A stretch of 64,000 nt of DNA from SZUA-442 sp963792405. Its GTDB lineage: Bacteria; Actinomycetota; Acidimicrobiia; Spongiisociales; UBA5794. The position numbers and the translations under genes were made by a program. The DNA lies in the NCBI GenBank assembly GCA_963792405.1, contig CAWBVU010000006.1, forward strand, positions 558,001 through 622,000. Reading direction: 5' to 3'. A model generated the notes under the pieces. That model was not told the origin of the DNA. It was given only the letters and a program-made list of their open reading frames with translations, and made no database searches. Shown piece after piece: positions 24,229-33,182 of the stretch (position 1 is the first letter of the stretch; each line of letters begins with the position of its first letter).

Positions 24229-25596
24229 TCAGAGGCGTTCGACGGCTTCGAGCGTCTCCTCGAGGGCCTGCTTCGCATCCGCGAAGTACATCATGGTCCC
24301 GTCCTCGTAGAACAGCGGGTTGTCGATCCCTGCGAATCCGGGGGAGAGGCTGCGCTTGACGACGATCGTGGTCGCGGCCTCGTCGACGTCGAGGATCGGC
24401 ATCCCGTAGATCGGGCTCGACGGATCCGTCTTCGCCGCAGGGTTGATGACGTCGTTGGCACCGACGACGAGCACGACGTCGGTCTGGGGCATCCTGGGAT
24501 TCGAATGGTCGAGATCGAGGAGTTGGTCGTAGGGCACGTCCGCTTCGGCGAGGAGGACGTTCATGTGGCCCGGCATGCGCCCTGCGACGGGATGGATCGC
24601 GTAGTAGACCTCGATGCCCTTGGCCTCGAGCGCCCGGGCGAGGTCCTTGACGGCATGCTGGGCCTGCGCGACGGCGAGCCCGTAGCCCGGGACGATGGCA
24701 ACGCGATTCGCATAGACGAGGGCGATGGCCGCGTCATCCGCAGTGGCACGCTTGACGGGCCTCGTGCCGATCTCGGTGTCGATCGGTCCTCCCCCGAAGC
24801 CGGAGAAGAGGATGTTCGCAATGGATCGATTCATCGCGACCGACATCTCCAACGTCAGGATCATCCCTGCAGCGCCCACGAGTGCGCCGCCGACGATGAG
24901 CGCTTGGTTCTCGATCACGAATCCCGCCATCGCCGCGGCGATCCCGGACAGCGAGTTGAGGAGCGAGATCACCACGGGCATGTCGGCGCCCCCGATCGGG
25001 AGCACGGCGGTGATGCCCAGGACCCCGGCGAGGGCGGCTGCGATCCAGTAGAAGGCTTCGTTCGACGTCGCCACTCCGGCGATGGACGCCGCCACGGTCG
25101 CCGCCGCGATGATCGCGTTCGTCGCCGTACCACCGGGCATGGCGACGGGCCTGCCGGCGATGAGGCCCTGCAGCTTGCCGAATGCGATGAACGAGCCGGT
25201 GAGGGTGACCGTGCCGATGACGAGGGACAGCGAGGTGGTCACGGCCGTCTCGGTGGCGAACGTCGCCGATGTGGCGACCACGGCAGAGGCGGCGACGAGG
25301 GCGGACGCGCCGCCGCCGAAGCCGTTGAACGCTGCCACGAGCTGCGGCATGTCGGTCATCTGCACGCGCAGCGCCAGCAGGGCACCGATGCCCCCGCCGA
25401 CCACGATGCCCGCTGCGACCGCCGCCCACGTGGTTGCGACGCCGAGGTCGAGCAGGTCGGCGACCACGACCACGGTCGCGACCAGCATCCCGATCGCCGC
25501 CAGGCGATTGCCCCTGCGGGCGGTCACGGGTGAGGTCAGCCCCTTCAGGCCGATGATGAACAGGACGCCCGCGGCGAGGTAGGCAAGTTCGATCAT
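24229..25596 (-). CDS. pntB: NAD(P) transhydrogenase, beta subunit
   Basis: A 455-residue subunit of the proton-pumping transhydrogenase, which couples hydride transfer between NADH and NADP to proton flux. The N-terminal ~265 residues hold about eight to nine membrane helices. The C-terminal NADP-binding domain has VPGYGLAVAQAQHAV, HPVAGRMPGHMNVLLAEADV and VVLVVGANDVINPAAKTD. The C-terminal end KRSLSPGFAGIDNPLFY is diagnostic. The ATG overlaps the preceding subunit's stop. It is the last gene of the gnd-aldolase-pnt operon. Confidence 0.96.
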   Translation of the reverse strand: MIELAYLAAGVLFIIGLKGLTSPVTARRGNRLAAIGMLVATVVVVADLLDLGVATTWAAVAAGIVVGGGIGALLALRVQMTDMPQLVAAFNGFGGGASALVAASAVVATSATFATETAVTTSLSLVIGTVTLTGSFIAFGKLQGLIAGRPVAMPGGTATNAIIAAATVAASIAGVATSNEAFYWIAAALAGVLGITAVLPIGGADMPVVISLLNSLSGIAAAMAGFVIENQALIVGGALVGAAGMILTLEMSVAMNRSIANILFSGFGGGPIDTEIGTRPVKRATADDAAIALVYANRVAIVPGYGLAVAQAQHAVKDLARALEAKGIEVYYAIHPVAGRMPGHMNVLLAEADVPYDQLLDLDHSNPRMPQTDVVLVVGANDVINPAAKTDPSSPIYGMPILDVDEAATTIVVKRSLSPGFAGIDNPLFYEDGTMMYFADAKQALEETLEAVERL

Positions 25597-25889
25597 CGGG
25601 TACGCCCCGGGACCTTCTTGAACATCTCGAGCATGCGGTCCGTGACCAGGAAGCCCCCGACCACGTTGATCGTGGCGAATACCACGGCGAGGAACCCGAG
25701 CGCGACCGACACCCAACCGTCGGTCACGGCCGCAGCGATGATCGCCCCTACGATCGTGATGCCGGAGATCGCGTTGGCGCCCGACATGAGCGGCGTATGG
25801 AGTGTCGGAGGCACGCGCCTGATGACCTCGAACCCGACGAAGCCGGCGAGGACGAACACGACGATTCCCGCGATGAAGGCGTCGCTCAC
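25593..25889 (-). CDS. pntAb: NAD(P) transhydrogenase, alpha subunit part 2 (membrane)
   Basis: A 98-residue protein with three membrane helices. LAGFVGFEVIRRVPPTLHTP and LMSGANAISGITIVGA match the membrane part of PntA. As in Rhodospirillum and most actinobacteria, the alpha subunit is split in two, making a three-gene enzyme. The GTG start overlaps the pntAa stop (GTGA) and its own stop overlaps the pntB start. Confidence 0.95.
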   Translation of the reverse strand: MSDAFIAGIVVFVLAGFVGFEVIRRVPPTLHTPLMSGANAISGITIVGAIIAAAVTDGWVSVALGFLAVVFATINVVGGFLVTDRMLEMFKKVPGRTR

Positions 25890-26992
25890 GATCCGCCACC
25901 TCCCGTGGCCAGTGCGGGGCCGAGCACGGCGTCGTCCGGATCGATGACGAGCTCGCCGTCGACCACCATGCGCGTCACCGCCTCGAGCAGGTTCCGTGCG
26001 TACATGCGGCTCGCGTCCGCGGCGACCCGCGATGCGAGGTCCGTCGGGCCGAGGATCCTCACCCCTCCGATGCGGACCTCGCGGTCGGGCTCCGAGCCCT
26101 CGACGTTGCCCCCCGAGGCAGCGGCCATGTCGATGATGAGCGAGCCCGCCTGCATGCGCTCGACCATGTCCCTCGTGACGAGCACGGGGGCCCTTCGGCC
26201 CGGTACCTGTGCCGTCGTGATCACCATGTCGCTGCCCGCGACGACGTCGGCGAGGATCTCGCGCTGGCGTGCCGCGGTCTCCTCGTCGACGGCCCTCGCG
26301 TAGCCGCCCTCGTCCATCTGCTGGGTCGGGGCGTCGACGAACCGCGCCCCGAGGCTCTCGACCTGCTCCCTCGTCTCCGGCCTGATGTCGTAGGCGTGGA
26401 CGACGGCGCCGAGACGCTTCGCGGTCGCGATCGCCTGGAGCCCTGCGACACCGACCCCGAGGACGAGAACCTTGGCGGGAGGCATCGTGCCCGCAGCGGT
26501 GACGAGCATCGGCATGAACTTCGGGAGCTCGGTGGTTCCGAGGAGCACCGCGGCGTAGCCTGCGGCCGTTGCCTGTGACGACAGGGCATCCATCGCCTGC
26601 GCGAGCGTGGTGCGCGGCAGGTTCTCGATTGCGATGGCGCGTACGCCCCGCGCCGTGAGGGATGTGATCAGGTCCTCGTGTCCCGTCGGATCGAGGAATC
26701 CGATGACCGCGCCACCGTCTGCCACGACCGATGCGGAGCCGACCGATGGCGGCCCCACGCACATCAGCAGATCGATGGGCCCTGCGTCCTCGAGGCGATC
26801 GACGACGCGGGCTCCCGCGTCTGCGTAGTCGTCGTCGATGAATCCTGCATCGTCGCCCGACCCGGATTCGATGACGACTCGGGCGCCGAGTTCGATCAGG
26901 GACGCGACGCTCGCGGGCGTCGCAGCCACACGAGCCTCGTTCGGCGAACGTTCGGAGCGGATTCCCAGCAGCATCGTGGGAACCGTAATCAT
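25886..26992 (-). CDS. pntAa: NAD(P) transhydrogenase, alpha subunit part 1 (NAD-binding)
   Basis: A 368-residue soluble NAD-binding subunit related to alanine dehydrogenase. Motifs are GIRSERSPNEARVAATPASV, the Rossmann loop VLVLGVGVAGLQAIATAKRL with the following DIRPE, and the mobile-loop segment EGGYARAVDEE. ATG at 26992 is chosen; an in-frame ATG at 26974 gives MLLGIRSERS, closer to the family's usual N-terminus. It begins eight bases after the aldolase stop in the same operon. Confidence 0.93.
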   Translation of the reverse strand: MITVPTMLLGIRSERSPNEARVAATPASVASLIELGARVVIESGSGDDAGFIDDDYADAGARVVDRLEDAGPIDLLMCVGPPSVGSASVVADGGAVIGFLDPTGHEDLITSLTARGVRAIAIENLPRTTLAQAMDALSSQATAAGYAAVLLGTTELPKFMPMLVTAAGTMPPAKVLVLGVGVAGLQAIATAKRLGAVVHAYDIRPETREQVESLGARFVDAPTQQMDEGGYARAVDEETAARQREILADVVAGSDMVITTAQVPGRRAPVLVTRDMVERMQAGSLIIDMAAASGGNVEGSEPDREVRIGGVRILGPTDLASRVAADASRMYARNLLEAVTRMVVDGELVIDPDDAVLGPALATGGGGS

Positions 26993-26999
26993 GTCACGG

Positions 27000-27863
27000 T
27001 CACTGCGGGAGAACGAGGCCCTGCGCGGACAGGGCGTCCGTGATCTCCGCAGCGGCCTCCGCTCCCACCGCCCGCAGGGGCCTTCGCAGGTGGCCCGGAA
27101 CGAGGCCGACCAGCCCTGCGGCGAAGGTGGTTCCCGCCACACCGTGTCGCTCGACGGTCGCCGTCAGCGAGAGGAGCCGGTGCTGGGCGTTCCGATCCCC
27201 GTGTGCCGCGAGCGCCACGTCGGCCAGTGTGTAGTTCCCGCTGGCGGTGATCGCCCCCCACGCTCCCGCGAGGGCGCTCGCGGTGAGGGCGCTCGATGCC
27301 CCTGCGTAGACGATGAAGCCATCCTCGATGACGTCGCCGAGCTCCACGATGCGCGATGCGTTGCCGCCCGAGTCCTTCATACCGACGATCGATGGGTGGG
27401 CCGCCAGCCGTCGCACGGACGCGACCGGGAGCTCCCAGCCCGTGACGCGCGGGACGGTGTAGAGGAGGACAGGCACGGTGGCCCTGTCGGCGATCGCGAT
27501 GTAGAACGCCTCCACGGCGTCGTCGCGGTCACGCACCATCGTGGTGGGCGTGATGACGAGGACGGCGTCGGCGCCGGCCTCTGCGGCCTCCGTGATCTGG
27601 TCCAGCGCCTGGCGCTCCGACTCGGCATTGACACCCGAGACGATCACGAGTTCCGAGACGGCATCGCGCGCCGACGCCACGAGCCTGCCGCGCTCGCCGG
27701 GCTCGAGGTACGGCCCCACGCCGGTCGAGCCGCCGACGAGGATTCCCGTCGCCCCCGCGTCTGCCATGTGGAGGACGTTGTGGATGTGGGCATCGACGTC
27801 GAGTTCGCCGTCGTCACCGAACGGTGTGATGAGGGCGGGCATCGCCCGCGGCCATGTCGTCAT
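27000..27863 (-). CDS. DapA-family (dihydrodipicolinate synthase/N-acetylneuraminate lyase) aldolase
   Basis: A 287-residue class I aldolase barrel. PALITPFGDDGELDVDAH opens it, the pyruvate-binding loop is GGSTGVGPYLEPGERGRL, the tyrosine is in VLLYTVPRVTGW, and the Schiff-base lysine is in IVGMKDSGGN. True DapA usually has GTTGE in the loop and YNVPxR around the tyrosine; here these are GSTGV and YTVPR. The substrate may therefore be aspartate semialdehyde or another aldehyde, such as a sugar-acid breakdown product. The ATG overlaps the gnd stop, so it is coupled to the oxidative pentose-phosphate enzyme rather than to lysine genes. Confidence 0.85.
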   Translation of the reverse strand: MTTWPRAMPALITPFGDDGELDVDAHIHNVLHMADAGATGILVGGSTGVGPYLEPGERGRLVASARDAVSELVIVSGVNAESERQALDQITEAAEAGADAVLVITPTTMVRDRDDAVEAFYIAIADRATVPVLLYTVPRVTGWELPVASVRRLAAHPSIVGMKDSGGNASRIVELGDVIEDGFIVYAGASSALTASALAGAWGAITASGNYTLADVALAAHGDRNAQHRLLSLTATVERHGVAGTTFAAGLVGLVPGHLRRPLRAVGAEAAAEITDALSAQGLVLPQ

Positions 27864-29335
27864 GCGCTGTACGTCTCCGATGTCACGTGTCCTCCGTGTC
27901 CCGTCCAGTTCGTGTGGAACCATTCGCCCCTTGGTCGATCCACCCGCTCGTACATGTGCGCGCCGAAGTAGTCCCGCTGCGCCTGGATCAGGTTGGCGGG
28001 GAGCCGATCCGACCGGAACGCGTCGTAGAACGCGAGCGCCGACGAGTAGGCGGGCACGGGAATGCCGGCGAGCGCGGCTCTGGCGACCGTGCGTCGCCAC
28101 CCCGGGAGTGCGTCGGCGACCTCACCTCCGAAGTAGTCGTCGAGGAGGATGTTCGACAGGTGGGGGTTCGCACGGTAGGCGGCGGTGATGTCCTCGAGGA
28201 AGTGCGACCTGATGATGCAGCCGGCCCGCCACAGCCCTGCGATCGTGCCGAGGTCGAGACGCCAGTCGAACTCGGCGCTGGCGCGGGACAGGAGCATGAA
28301 CCCCTGTGCGTACGACACGATCTTGGACGCGTAGAGGGCGTCGTGGAGGTCGTCGATGACCACGGCCGGGTCATCGTGGATCGGGACGGCGCCGGAGGGG
28401 AGCATGCCGGAGGCGAATCGGCGGTCATTGTCGAGGGCGGACACCATCCGTGCGTAGACCGACTCGGCGACGAGCGTCACGGGAGCGCCGCGATCCATCG
28501 AGGAGGCGACGGCCCACCTGCCCGTGCCCTTCTGTCCGGCCACATCGAGGATCCTGTCCAGCGTCGGTACCCCGTCGTCGTCGAGATGGCCGAGGATGTC
28601 CGCGGTGATCTCGATCAGGTACGAGTCGAGCTTCCCCTCGTTCCATTCGTTGAAGGTGGAGTGCTGGGAGGGGGGGTCCATGTCGAGGCCCCGCCGCATC
28701 ACGTCGTACGCCTCGGCGATGACCTGCATGTCGCCGTATTCGATGCCGTTGTGGACCATCTTGACGTAGTGGCCCGCCCCTCCCGGCCCCACCCATGCCG
28801 CGACGGGCTCGTCGCCTGCCATGGCGGCGATCGACACGAAGACGTCCTCGATCACGGGCCAGGCAGCCGCGTCGCCTCCCGGCATGATCGAGGGTCCCGA
28901 GCGGGCACCTTCCTCCCCACCGCTGATGCCCATGCCGACGAAGTGGATGCCCTCGAGCGCCAGGCGCTCGCAGCGCCTCTGCGTGTCGGTGTATCGGGAG
29001 TTCCCTCCGTCGATGACGACGTCGCCCGGGGACAGGAGGGGGAGGAGCTGGTCGAGCTGGTCGTCCACCGGCTGGCCGGCTTTGATCATCATCATGATTC
29101 GTCGGGGACGGGCGAGGGTCGCGACGAACGTCTCGAGGTCGTAGGCGCCCTCGATGGACCCGGGATGGCCCTCGCGGGCGAGAAACGCCTCCGTCCGGGA
29201 CGGTGTCCGGTTGAACACCGAGACGGTCCATCCGTGGTCGACCATGTTGAGGACGAGGTTCTCACCCATGACCGCCAATCCGATCATGCCGATGTCGGAT
29301 CCCTCCGCGGCGCCCCGTGGGTCGATGTGGTGCAT
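27860..29335 (-). CDS. gnd: 6-phosphogluconate dehydrogenase (decarboxylating)
   Basis: A 491-residue NADP enzyme making ribulose 5-phosphate, CO2 and NADPH. The Rossmann start is IGMIGLAVMGENLVLNM. VIDGGNSRYTDT, FVGMGISGGEEGARSGPSIM and the catalytic segment YVKMVHNGIEYGDMQ follow. KGTGRW and the all-helical dimer domain end at the long E. coli-type C-terminus. ATG at 29335 lies seven bases after TACGCT on the minus strand, a leaderless start. It heads an operon whose last three genes form transhydrogenase, giving a unit devoted to NADPH. Confidence 0.96.
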   Translation of the reverse strand: MHHIDPRGAAEGSDIGMIGLAVMGENLVLNMVDHGWTVSVFNRTPSRTEAFLAREGHPGSIEGAYDLETFVATLARPRRIMMMIKAGQPVDDQLDQLLPLLSPGDVVIDGGNSRYTDTQRRCERLALEGIHFVGMGISGGEEGARSGPSIMPGGDAAAWPVIEDVFVSIAAMAGDEPVAAWVGPGGAGHYVKMVHNGIEYGDMQVIAEAYDVMRRGLDMDPPSQHSTFNEWNEGKLDSYLIEITADILGHLDDDGVPTLDRILDVAGQKGTGRWAVASSMDRGAPVTLVAESVYARMVSALDNDRRFASGMLPSGAVPIHDDPAVVIDDLHDALYASKIVSYAQGFMLLSRASAEFDWRLDLGTIAGLWRAGCIIRSHFLEDITAAYRANPHLSNILLDDYFGGEVADALPGWRRTVARAALAGIPVPAYSSALAFYDAFRSDRLPANLIQAQRDYFGAHMYERVDRPRGEWFHTNWTGHGGHVTSETYSA

Positions 29336-29420
29336 GCCGACCAGCGTACCCATCTCGGGTGACCGACCTCGGGCCTGCCCCGTCATTCGTGCGCCGGGCC
29401 TCGCGGCATCCTGCCCGTGT

Positions 29421-30509
29421 CTAGGCACGAACGGGGGAGTGGGCCTCGGCGATCCCATCGGCGACGGCGGCACCCATCTCCCTGGTCCCGACGCTCGGCC
29501 CGCCGTGGGCGATGTCGGGCGTGCGCAGGCCCGCGTCGAGCACGCGGTCGACGGCGTCCTCGATGGCGGCGGCCTCGTCACCGAGGCCGAGTGAGTGGCG
29601 AAGTGCGAGCGCGGTCGACAGGATCATGGCCAAGGGGTTTGCCGTCCCCGTGCCTGCGATGTCGGGGGCCGATCCGTGGATCGGCTCGTACAGGCCGGGG
29701 CCGGACGATCCGAGGCTTGCGCTCGGGAGCAGCCCGAGCGAACCCGGCAGCATGGAGGCCTCGTCCGAGAGGATGTCCCCGAACAGGTTGCCCGTGACGA
29801 CCACGTCGAAGTCCCTCGGACGCGAGATGAGGTGCATCGCCATGGCGTCGACCAGCTGGACCTCGAGCTCGACGTCCGGGAACTCGTCGCGCATGATGCG
29901 GTCGGTCGTGGCCCTCCACATCCTGGACACCTCGAGGACGTTGGCCTTGTCCACCGAGGTGACCTTGCCACGTCGCGCCCTCGCCGCCTCCCCGGCGAGG
30001 CGCACGATGCGCTCGACCTCGTCGACGGAGTACGTCATCGCATTGGACACGGTGCGCCCATCGTCGCTGGTCGTGACGTCACCGAAGTAGATGCCACCCG
30101 TCAGCTCCCTGTACATCAGGATGTCGACGCCTTCGACGATCTCCCGTTTGAGGGGGGAGGCGTCGACGAGTTGGCGATGGGAACGGATCGGACGCACGTT
30201 GGCGAACAGGCCGAGCTCCTTGCGGATGCCGAGCAGGCCGTCCTCCGGTCGCATGGCCGCAGACGGATCCGACCATGCCGGGCCGCCCACGGCACCGAGG
30301 AGCACGGCGTCGGACGCACGGGCGGCCTCGATCGTCCGCTGGGGGAGGGGCGTGCCCTCCTCGTCGATCGCCCGTCCGCCGATCGACTGCTCCGAATACG
30401 TGAAGGCATGGCCATACCGCGCGGCGACCGCGTCGAGCACCCGACGGGCCTCCGCCGTGACCTCCGGGCCGATGCCGTCGCCGGGCAGCACGACGAACGT
30501 CGCGTTCAT
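29421..30509 (-). CDS. leuB: 3-isopropylmalate dehydrogenase
   Basis: A 362-residue enzyme oxidising 3-isopropylmalate in leucine synthesis. Motifs are VVLPGDGIGPEVTAEA, LLGAVGGPAW, the substrate arginines in GLFANVRPIRSH, MYRELTGGIYFG, the catalytic Lys in VTSVDKANVLE, the metal site NLFGDILSDEAS and the NAD site HGSAPDIAGTGTANP. The ATG overlaps the leuA stop (ATGA), so it is coupled. leuCD are not in the window. Confidence 0.96.
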   Translation of the reverse strand: MNATFVVLPGDGIGPEVTAEARRVLDAVAARYGHAFTYSEQSIGGRAIDEEGTPLPQRTIEAARASDAVLLGAVGGPAWSDPSAAMRPEDGLLGIRKELGLFANVRPIRSHRQLVDASPLKREIVEGVDILMYRELTGGIYFGDVTTSDDGRTVSNAMTYSVDEVERIVRLAGEAARARRGKVTSVDKANVLEVSRMWRATTDRIMRDEFPDVELEVQLVDAMAMHLISRPRDFDVVVTGNLFGDILSDEASMLPGSLGLLPSASLGSSGPGLYEPIHGSAPDIAGTGTANPLAMILSTALALRHSLGLGDEAAAIEDAVDRVLDAGLRTPDIAHGGPSVGTREMGAAVADGIAEAHSPVRA

Positions 30510-32041
30510 CGCCCGGTACCGACGTCCGTGACGTTGCGGCCGAATGCCGCCTTGTTCATCGCCGACACCATCGCCCTGACCGATCCCTCGACGACATCGG
30601 TCGACACGCCCCTTCCCGAGTACGTGCGGGGGCCGACCTGGATGATGATCTCGACCTGGGCCATCGCATCGGCCCCCGAGGTGAGCGGCGAGACCCGGTA
30701 GTCGGTGAGCGACGCGGCGATGCCGTAGGCATCCTGGATCGCCACGAAGGCCGCGTTGACCATCCCGTCGCCCTCGGCGCTGACCGTCACGTCCTCGCCG
30801 TCGCGGGTGAGCGTGACCGTCGCGACCGGCGTCTCGACCGTTCCACCCGAGACGTGGATCGACACGAGGCTCATCTCCGCCGATTCGACGCCGGTCTCCG
30901 CCGCCACGATCGCCCTGAGGCCCTCCTCGCCGATCTCGCCCTTCCGGTCCGCGAGCTGCTTGAAGCGGTCGAACGCCCTCTGGAAGTCGAGGTCCTCGAG
31001 GTGGATCCCGAGCCGCTCGAGCGCATCGGCGAACGCTGCGCGTCCCGAGTGCTTGCCGAGCACGATCATCGAGCGATGACCGATCGAGGTCGGATCCATG
31101 ATCTCGTACGTCTCTCGGTTGCGCAGGACCCCGTGCTGGTGGATGCCGGACTCGTGGGCGAAGGCGTTGCGGCCCACCACGGCCTTGTTGTACTGGATCG
31201 GGTAGCCCGTGAGGCTCGAGACGAGCCTCGAGGTCTCGAAGATCTCCGTCGTGTCCGCCGCGATCTCGACGCCGAAGTGGTCCTGGCGAGTGCTGACCGC
31301 CATGATCACCTCCTCGGTCGACGTGTTGCCCGCGCGTTCGCCGATCCCGTTGATCGCCCCCTCGATCTGCCGTGCACCCGCATGGATCGCGGACAGCGAG
31401 TTCGCCACGGCGAGGCCGAGGTCGTTGTGACAGTGGGTCGAGATGATGACGTCCTCGTTGCCGCCCCTGACCTCGGCGTACACCTTCGACAGGAGGGCGA
31501 CGAAGTCCTCGGGCATGGCGTAGCCGACCGTGTCGGGGATGTTGATCGTGGTGGCCCCTGCGGCGACGGCCGCCTTGCAGACCTCGATGATGAAGTCCGG
31601 GTCCGAACGCGTCGCATCCTGGGGCGAGAACTCGACATCGTCGACGTACCCCTTCGCGCGGGACACCCCCTCGACGACGGATCGCAGCACCTCGGATGGG
31701 GTCATCCTCAACATCTGCTCCATGTGGATCGGCGAGGTCGAGACGAAGGTGTGGATCCGCCTGCGGTCCGCGGGCTTCAATGCGTCGGCGGCCCGATCGA
31801 TGTCGTCGGGGTGGGTGCGGGCGAGGGAGGCGATGATCGGCCCCCGGACCTCGCCTGCGATCCGATGGACCGCCTCGAAGTCGCCCGGGCTGGATGCGGC
31901 GAATCCGGCCTCGATGACGTCCACGCGCAGCTTTGCGAGCTGGGTCGCGATGGCGACCTTGTCATCGGGCGACAACGCGATCCCCGGTGCTTGTTCGCCG
32001 TCGCGCAGCGTGGTGTCGAAGATGATGAGTCTGTCCTGCAT
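30506..32041 (-). CDS. leuA: 2-isopropylmalate synthase
   Basis: A 511-residue enzyme condensing 2-oxoisovalerate with acetyl-CoA, the committed leucine step. The barrel has IIFDTTLRDGEQAPGIAL, the metal histidines in ISTHCHNDLGLAVANSL and the catalytic HESGIHQHGVL. The C-terminal ~130 residues form the leucine-sensing LeuA regulatory domain (SAEMSLVSIHVSGG, GDGMVNAAFVAIQDA). SD AAAGGAA precedes the ATG by a few bases. It lies downstream of ilvC, past a strong hairpin, so it may be partly uncoupled from the ilv genes. Confidence 0.96.
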   Translation of the reverse strand: MQDRLIIFDTTLRDGEQAPGIALSPDDKVAIATQLAKLRVDVIEAGFAASSPGDFEAVHRIAGEVRGPIIASLARTHPDDIDRAADALKPADRRRIHTFVSTSPIHMEQMLRMTPSEVLRSVVEGVSRAKGYVDDVEFSPQDATRSDPDFIIEVCKAAVAAGATTINIPDTVGYAMPEDFVALLSKVYAEVRGGNEDVIISTHCHNDLGLAVANSLSAIHAGARQIEGAINGIGERAGNTSTEEVIMAVSTRQDHFGVEIAADTTEIFETSRLVSSLTGYPIQYNKAVVGRNAFAHESGIHQHGVLRNRETYEIMDPTSIGHRSMIVLGKHSGRAAFADALERLGIHLEDLDFQRAFDRFKQLADRKGEIGEEGLRAIVAAETGVESAEMSLVSIHVSGGTVETPVATVTLTRDGEDVTVSAEGDGMVNAAFVAIQDAYGIAASLTDYRVSPLTSGADAMAQVEIIIQVGPRTYSGRGVSTDVVEGSVRAMVSAMNKAAFGRNVTDVGTGR

Positions 32042-32092
32042 GGTGGTTCCTTTCGTCCCGAGCGAGGCCGCAGAACGGCCACGGTTCCCGCG

Positions 32093-32114
32093 CCGGCTGG
32101 GCTCACCCAGCCGG
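32093..32114 (-). terminator. Strong hairpin between ilvC and leuA
   Basis: A perfect nine-pair stem, CCGGCTGGG (32093-32101) with CCCAGCCGG (32106-32114), on a four-base loop. It lies in the 116-base gap between the ilvC stop and leuA. No U-tract follows in the transcribed direction. It could be a partial terminator, an mRNA-processing or stability element, or a leuA-specific control. No Leu-rich leader peptide was found in this gap. Confidence 0.5.
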
Positions 32115-32157
32115 CCGGGTAAGTCGCCCGGTCGAGGCCACGGGAGGGGGGGCCATG

Positions 32158-33171
32158 TCAGACATCGTCCTCGGGGGTCTTGGCGACGAGGAAGGTCATC
32201 ATGTCGCGCAGGCGGCGCCCCGTGACCTCCACGGGATGGTCCGCGATCGCCTCGCGGGCCGCATTGAGCCTCGGCGCCCCTGATCGGTACTCGGCCATCC
32301 ACTCGTCGGCGAAGGCACCGCTCCTGATCTCGTCGAGGATGGCCCGCATCTCGGCGCGCGTCGCATCGGTGACGATCCTGGGCCCCCTCGTCACGTCGCC
32401 GTATTCGGCCGTATCCGACACGGAATGGCGCATCCATGCGATCCCACCCTCGAAGAGGAGGTCGACGATCAGCTTCAGCTCGTGGAGGACCTCGAAGTAC
32501 GCCATCTCCGGTGCGTAGCCCGCCTCCGTCAGGGTCTCGAACGCCGCCTGGATCATCGCGTCGACACCCCCGCACAGGATCACCTGCTCACCGAAGAGAT
32601 CGGTCTCGGTCTCGTCGCCGAAGGTCGTCTCGATCACGCCCGCCCTCGTTCCCCCGATGGCGTGGGCGTAGGACAGGGCGAGGGCGAGGGCCTCCCCCGT
32701 CGCATCCTGATGCACCGCCACGAGGGTCGGAACGCCGGATCCCTCGACGAACTGCCTGCGGACGAGGTGGCCGGGCCCCTTCGGAGCCACCATCGCGACG
32801 TCCACATCGGGGGGAGGCGTGATGAATCCGAAGTGGATCGAGAAGCCATGGGCGAACAACAGCGCATCGCCGGGCGCGAGGCGGGGAGCGATGACCTCGT
32901 CGTAGAACGAGGCCTGCACCTGGTCCGGAACGAGCATCATGATCACGTCGGCCCACTCTGCGGCGGTCTCGGGATCCACGACCTTGAGTCCCGCGTCCGA
33001 CGCGGCCTTCACCCTCGGCGAGCCCTCGCGCAACCCGACGACCACGTCCACGCCCGAGTCCTTCAGGTTCAGCGCATGGGCGTGCCCCTGGCTGCCGAAG
33101 CCCATGACGGCGACCTTCCTGCGGGTGATCAGGCCGGGATCGGCGTCCTGTGAGTAGTACATGTTCAGCAT
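32158..33171 (-). CDS. ilvC: Ketol-acid reductoisomerase, class I
   Basis: A 337-residue short (class I) enzyme that isomerises and reduces acetolactate in valine, leucine and isoleucine synthesis. The Rossmann loop is VAVMGFGSQGHAHALNLKDS, and GLREGSPRVKAA, with Arg and Ser after the second strand, fits NADPH use. The metal-binding Asp/Glu appear in GDETETDLFGEQ and the knotted helical domain in YFEVLHELKLIVDL. It sits 11 bases after ilvN. Confidence 0.97.
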   Translation of the reverse strand: MLNMYYSQDADPGLITRRKVAVMGFGSQGHAHALNLKDSGVDVVVGLREGSPRVKAASDAGLKVVDPETAAEWADVIMMLVPDQVQASFYDEVIAPRLAPGDALLFAHGFSIHFGFITPPPDVDVAMVAPKGPGHLVRRQFVEGSGVPTLVAVHQDATGEALALALSYAHAIGGTRAGVIETTFGDETETDLFGEQVILCGGVDAMIQAAFETLTEAGYAPEMAYFEVLHELKLIVDLLFEGGIAWMRHSVSDTAEYGDVTRGPRIVTDATRAEMRAILDEIRSGAFADEWMAEYRSGAPRLNAAREAIADHPVEVTGRRLRDMMTFLVAKTPEDDV

Positions 33172-33182
33172 TCGCTCGCTCC

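Noticed and set aside
27854..29362. A 502-codon plus-strand open frame antisense to gnd
   Set aside because: Composition is that of reverse-strand codons of gnd; no motif, no ribosome site or -10 box.
32042..32157. A leucine leader peptide before leuA
   Set aside because: The only short frame here (17 codons from an ATG just after the ilvC stop) has one leucine and is Pro/Ala-rich.
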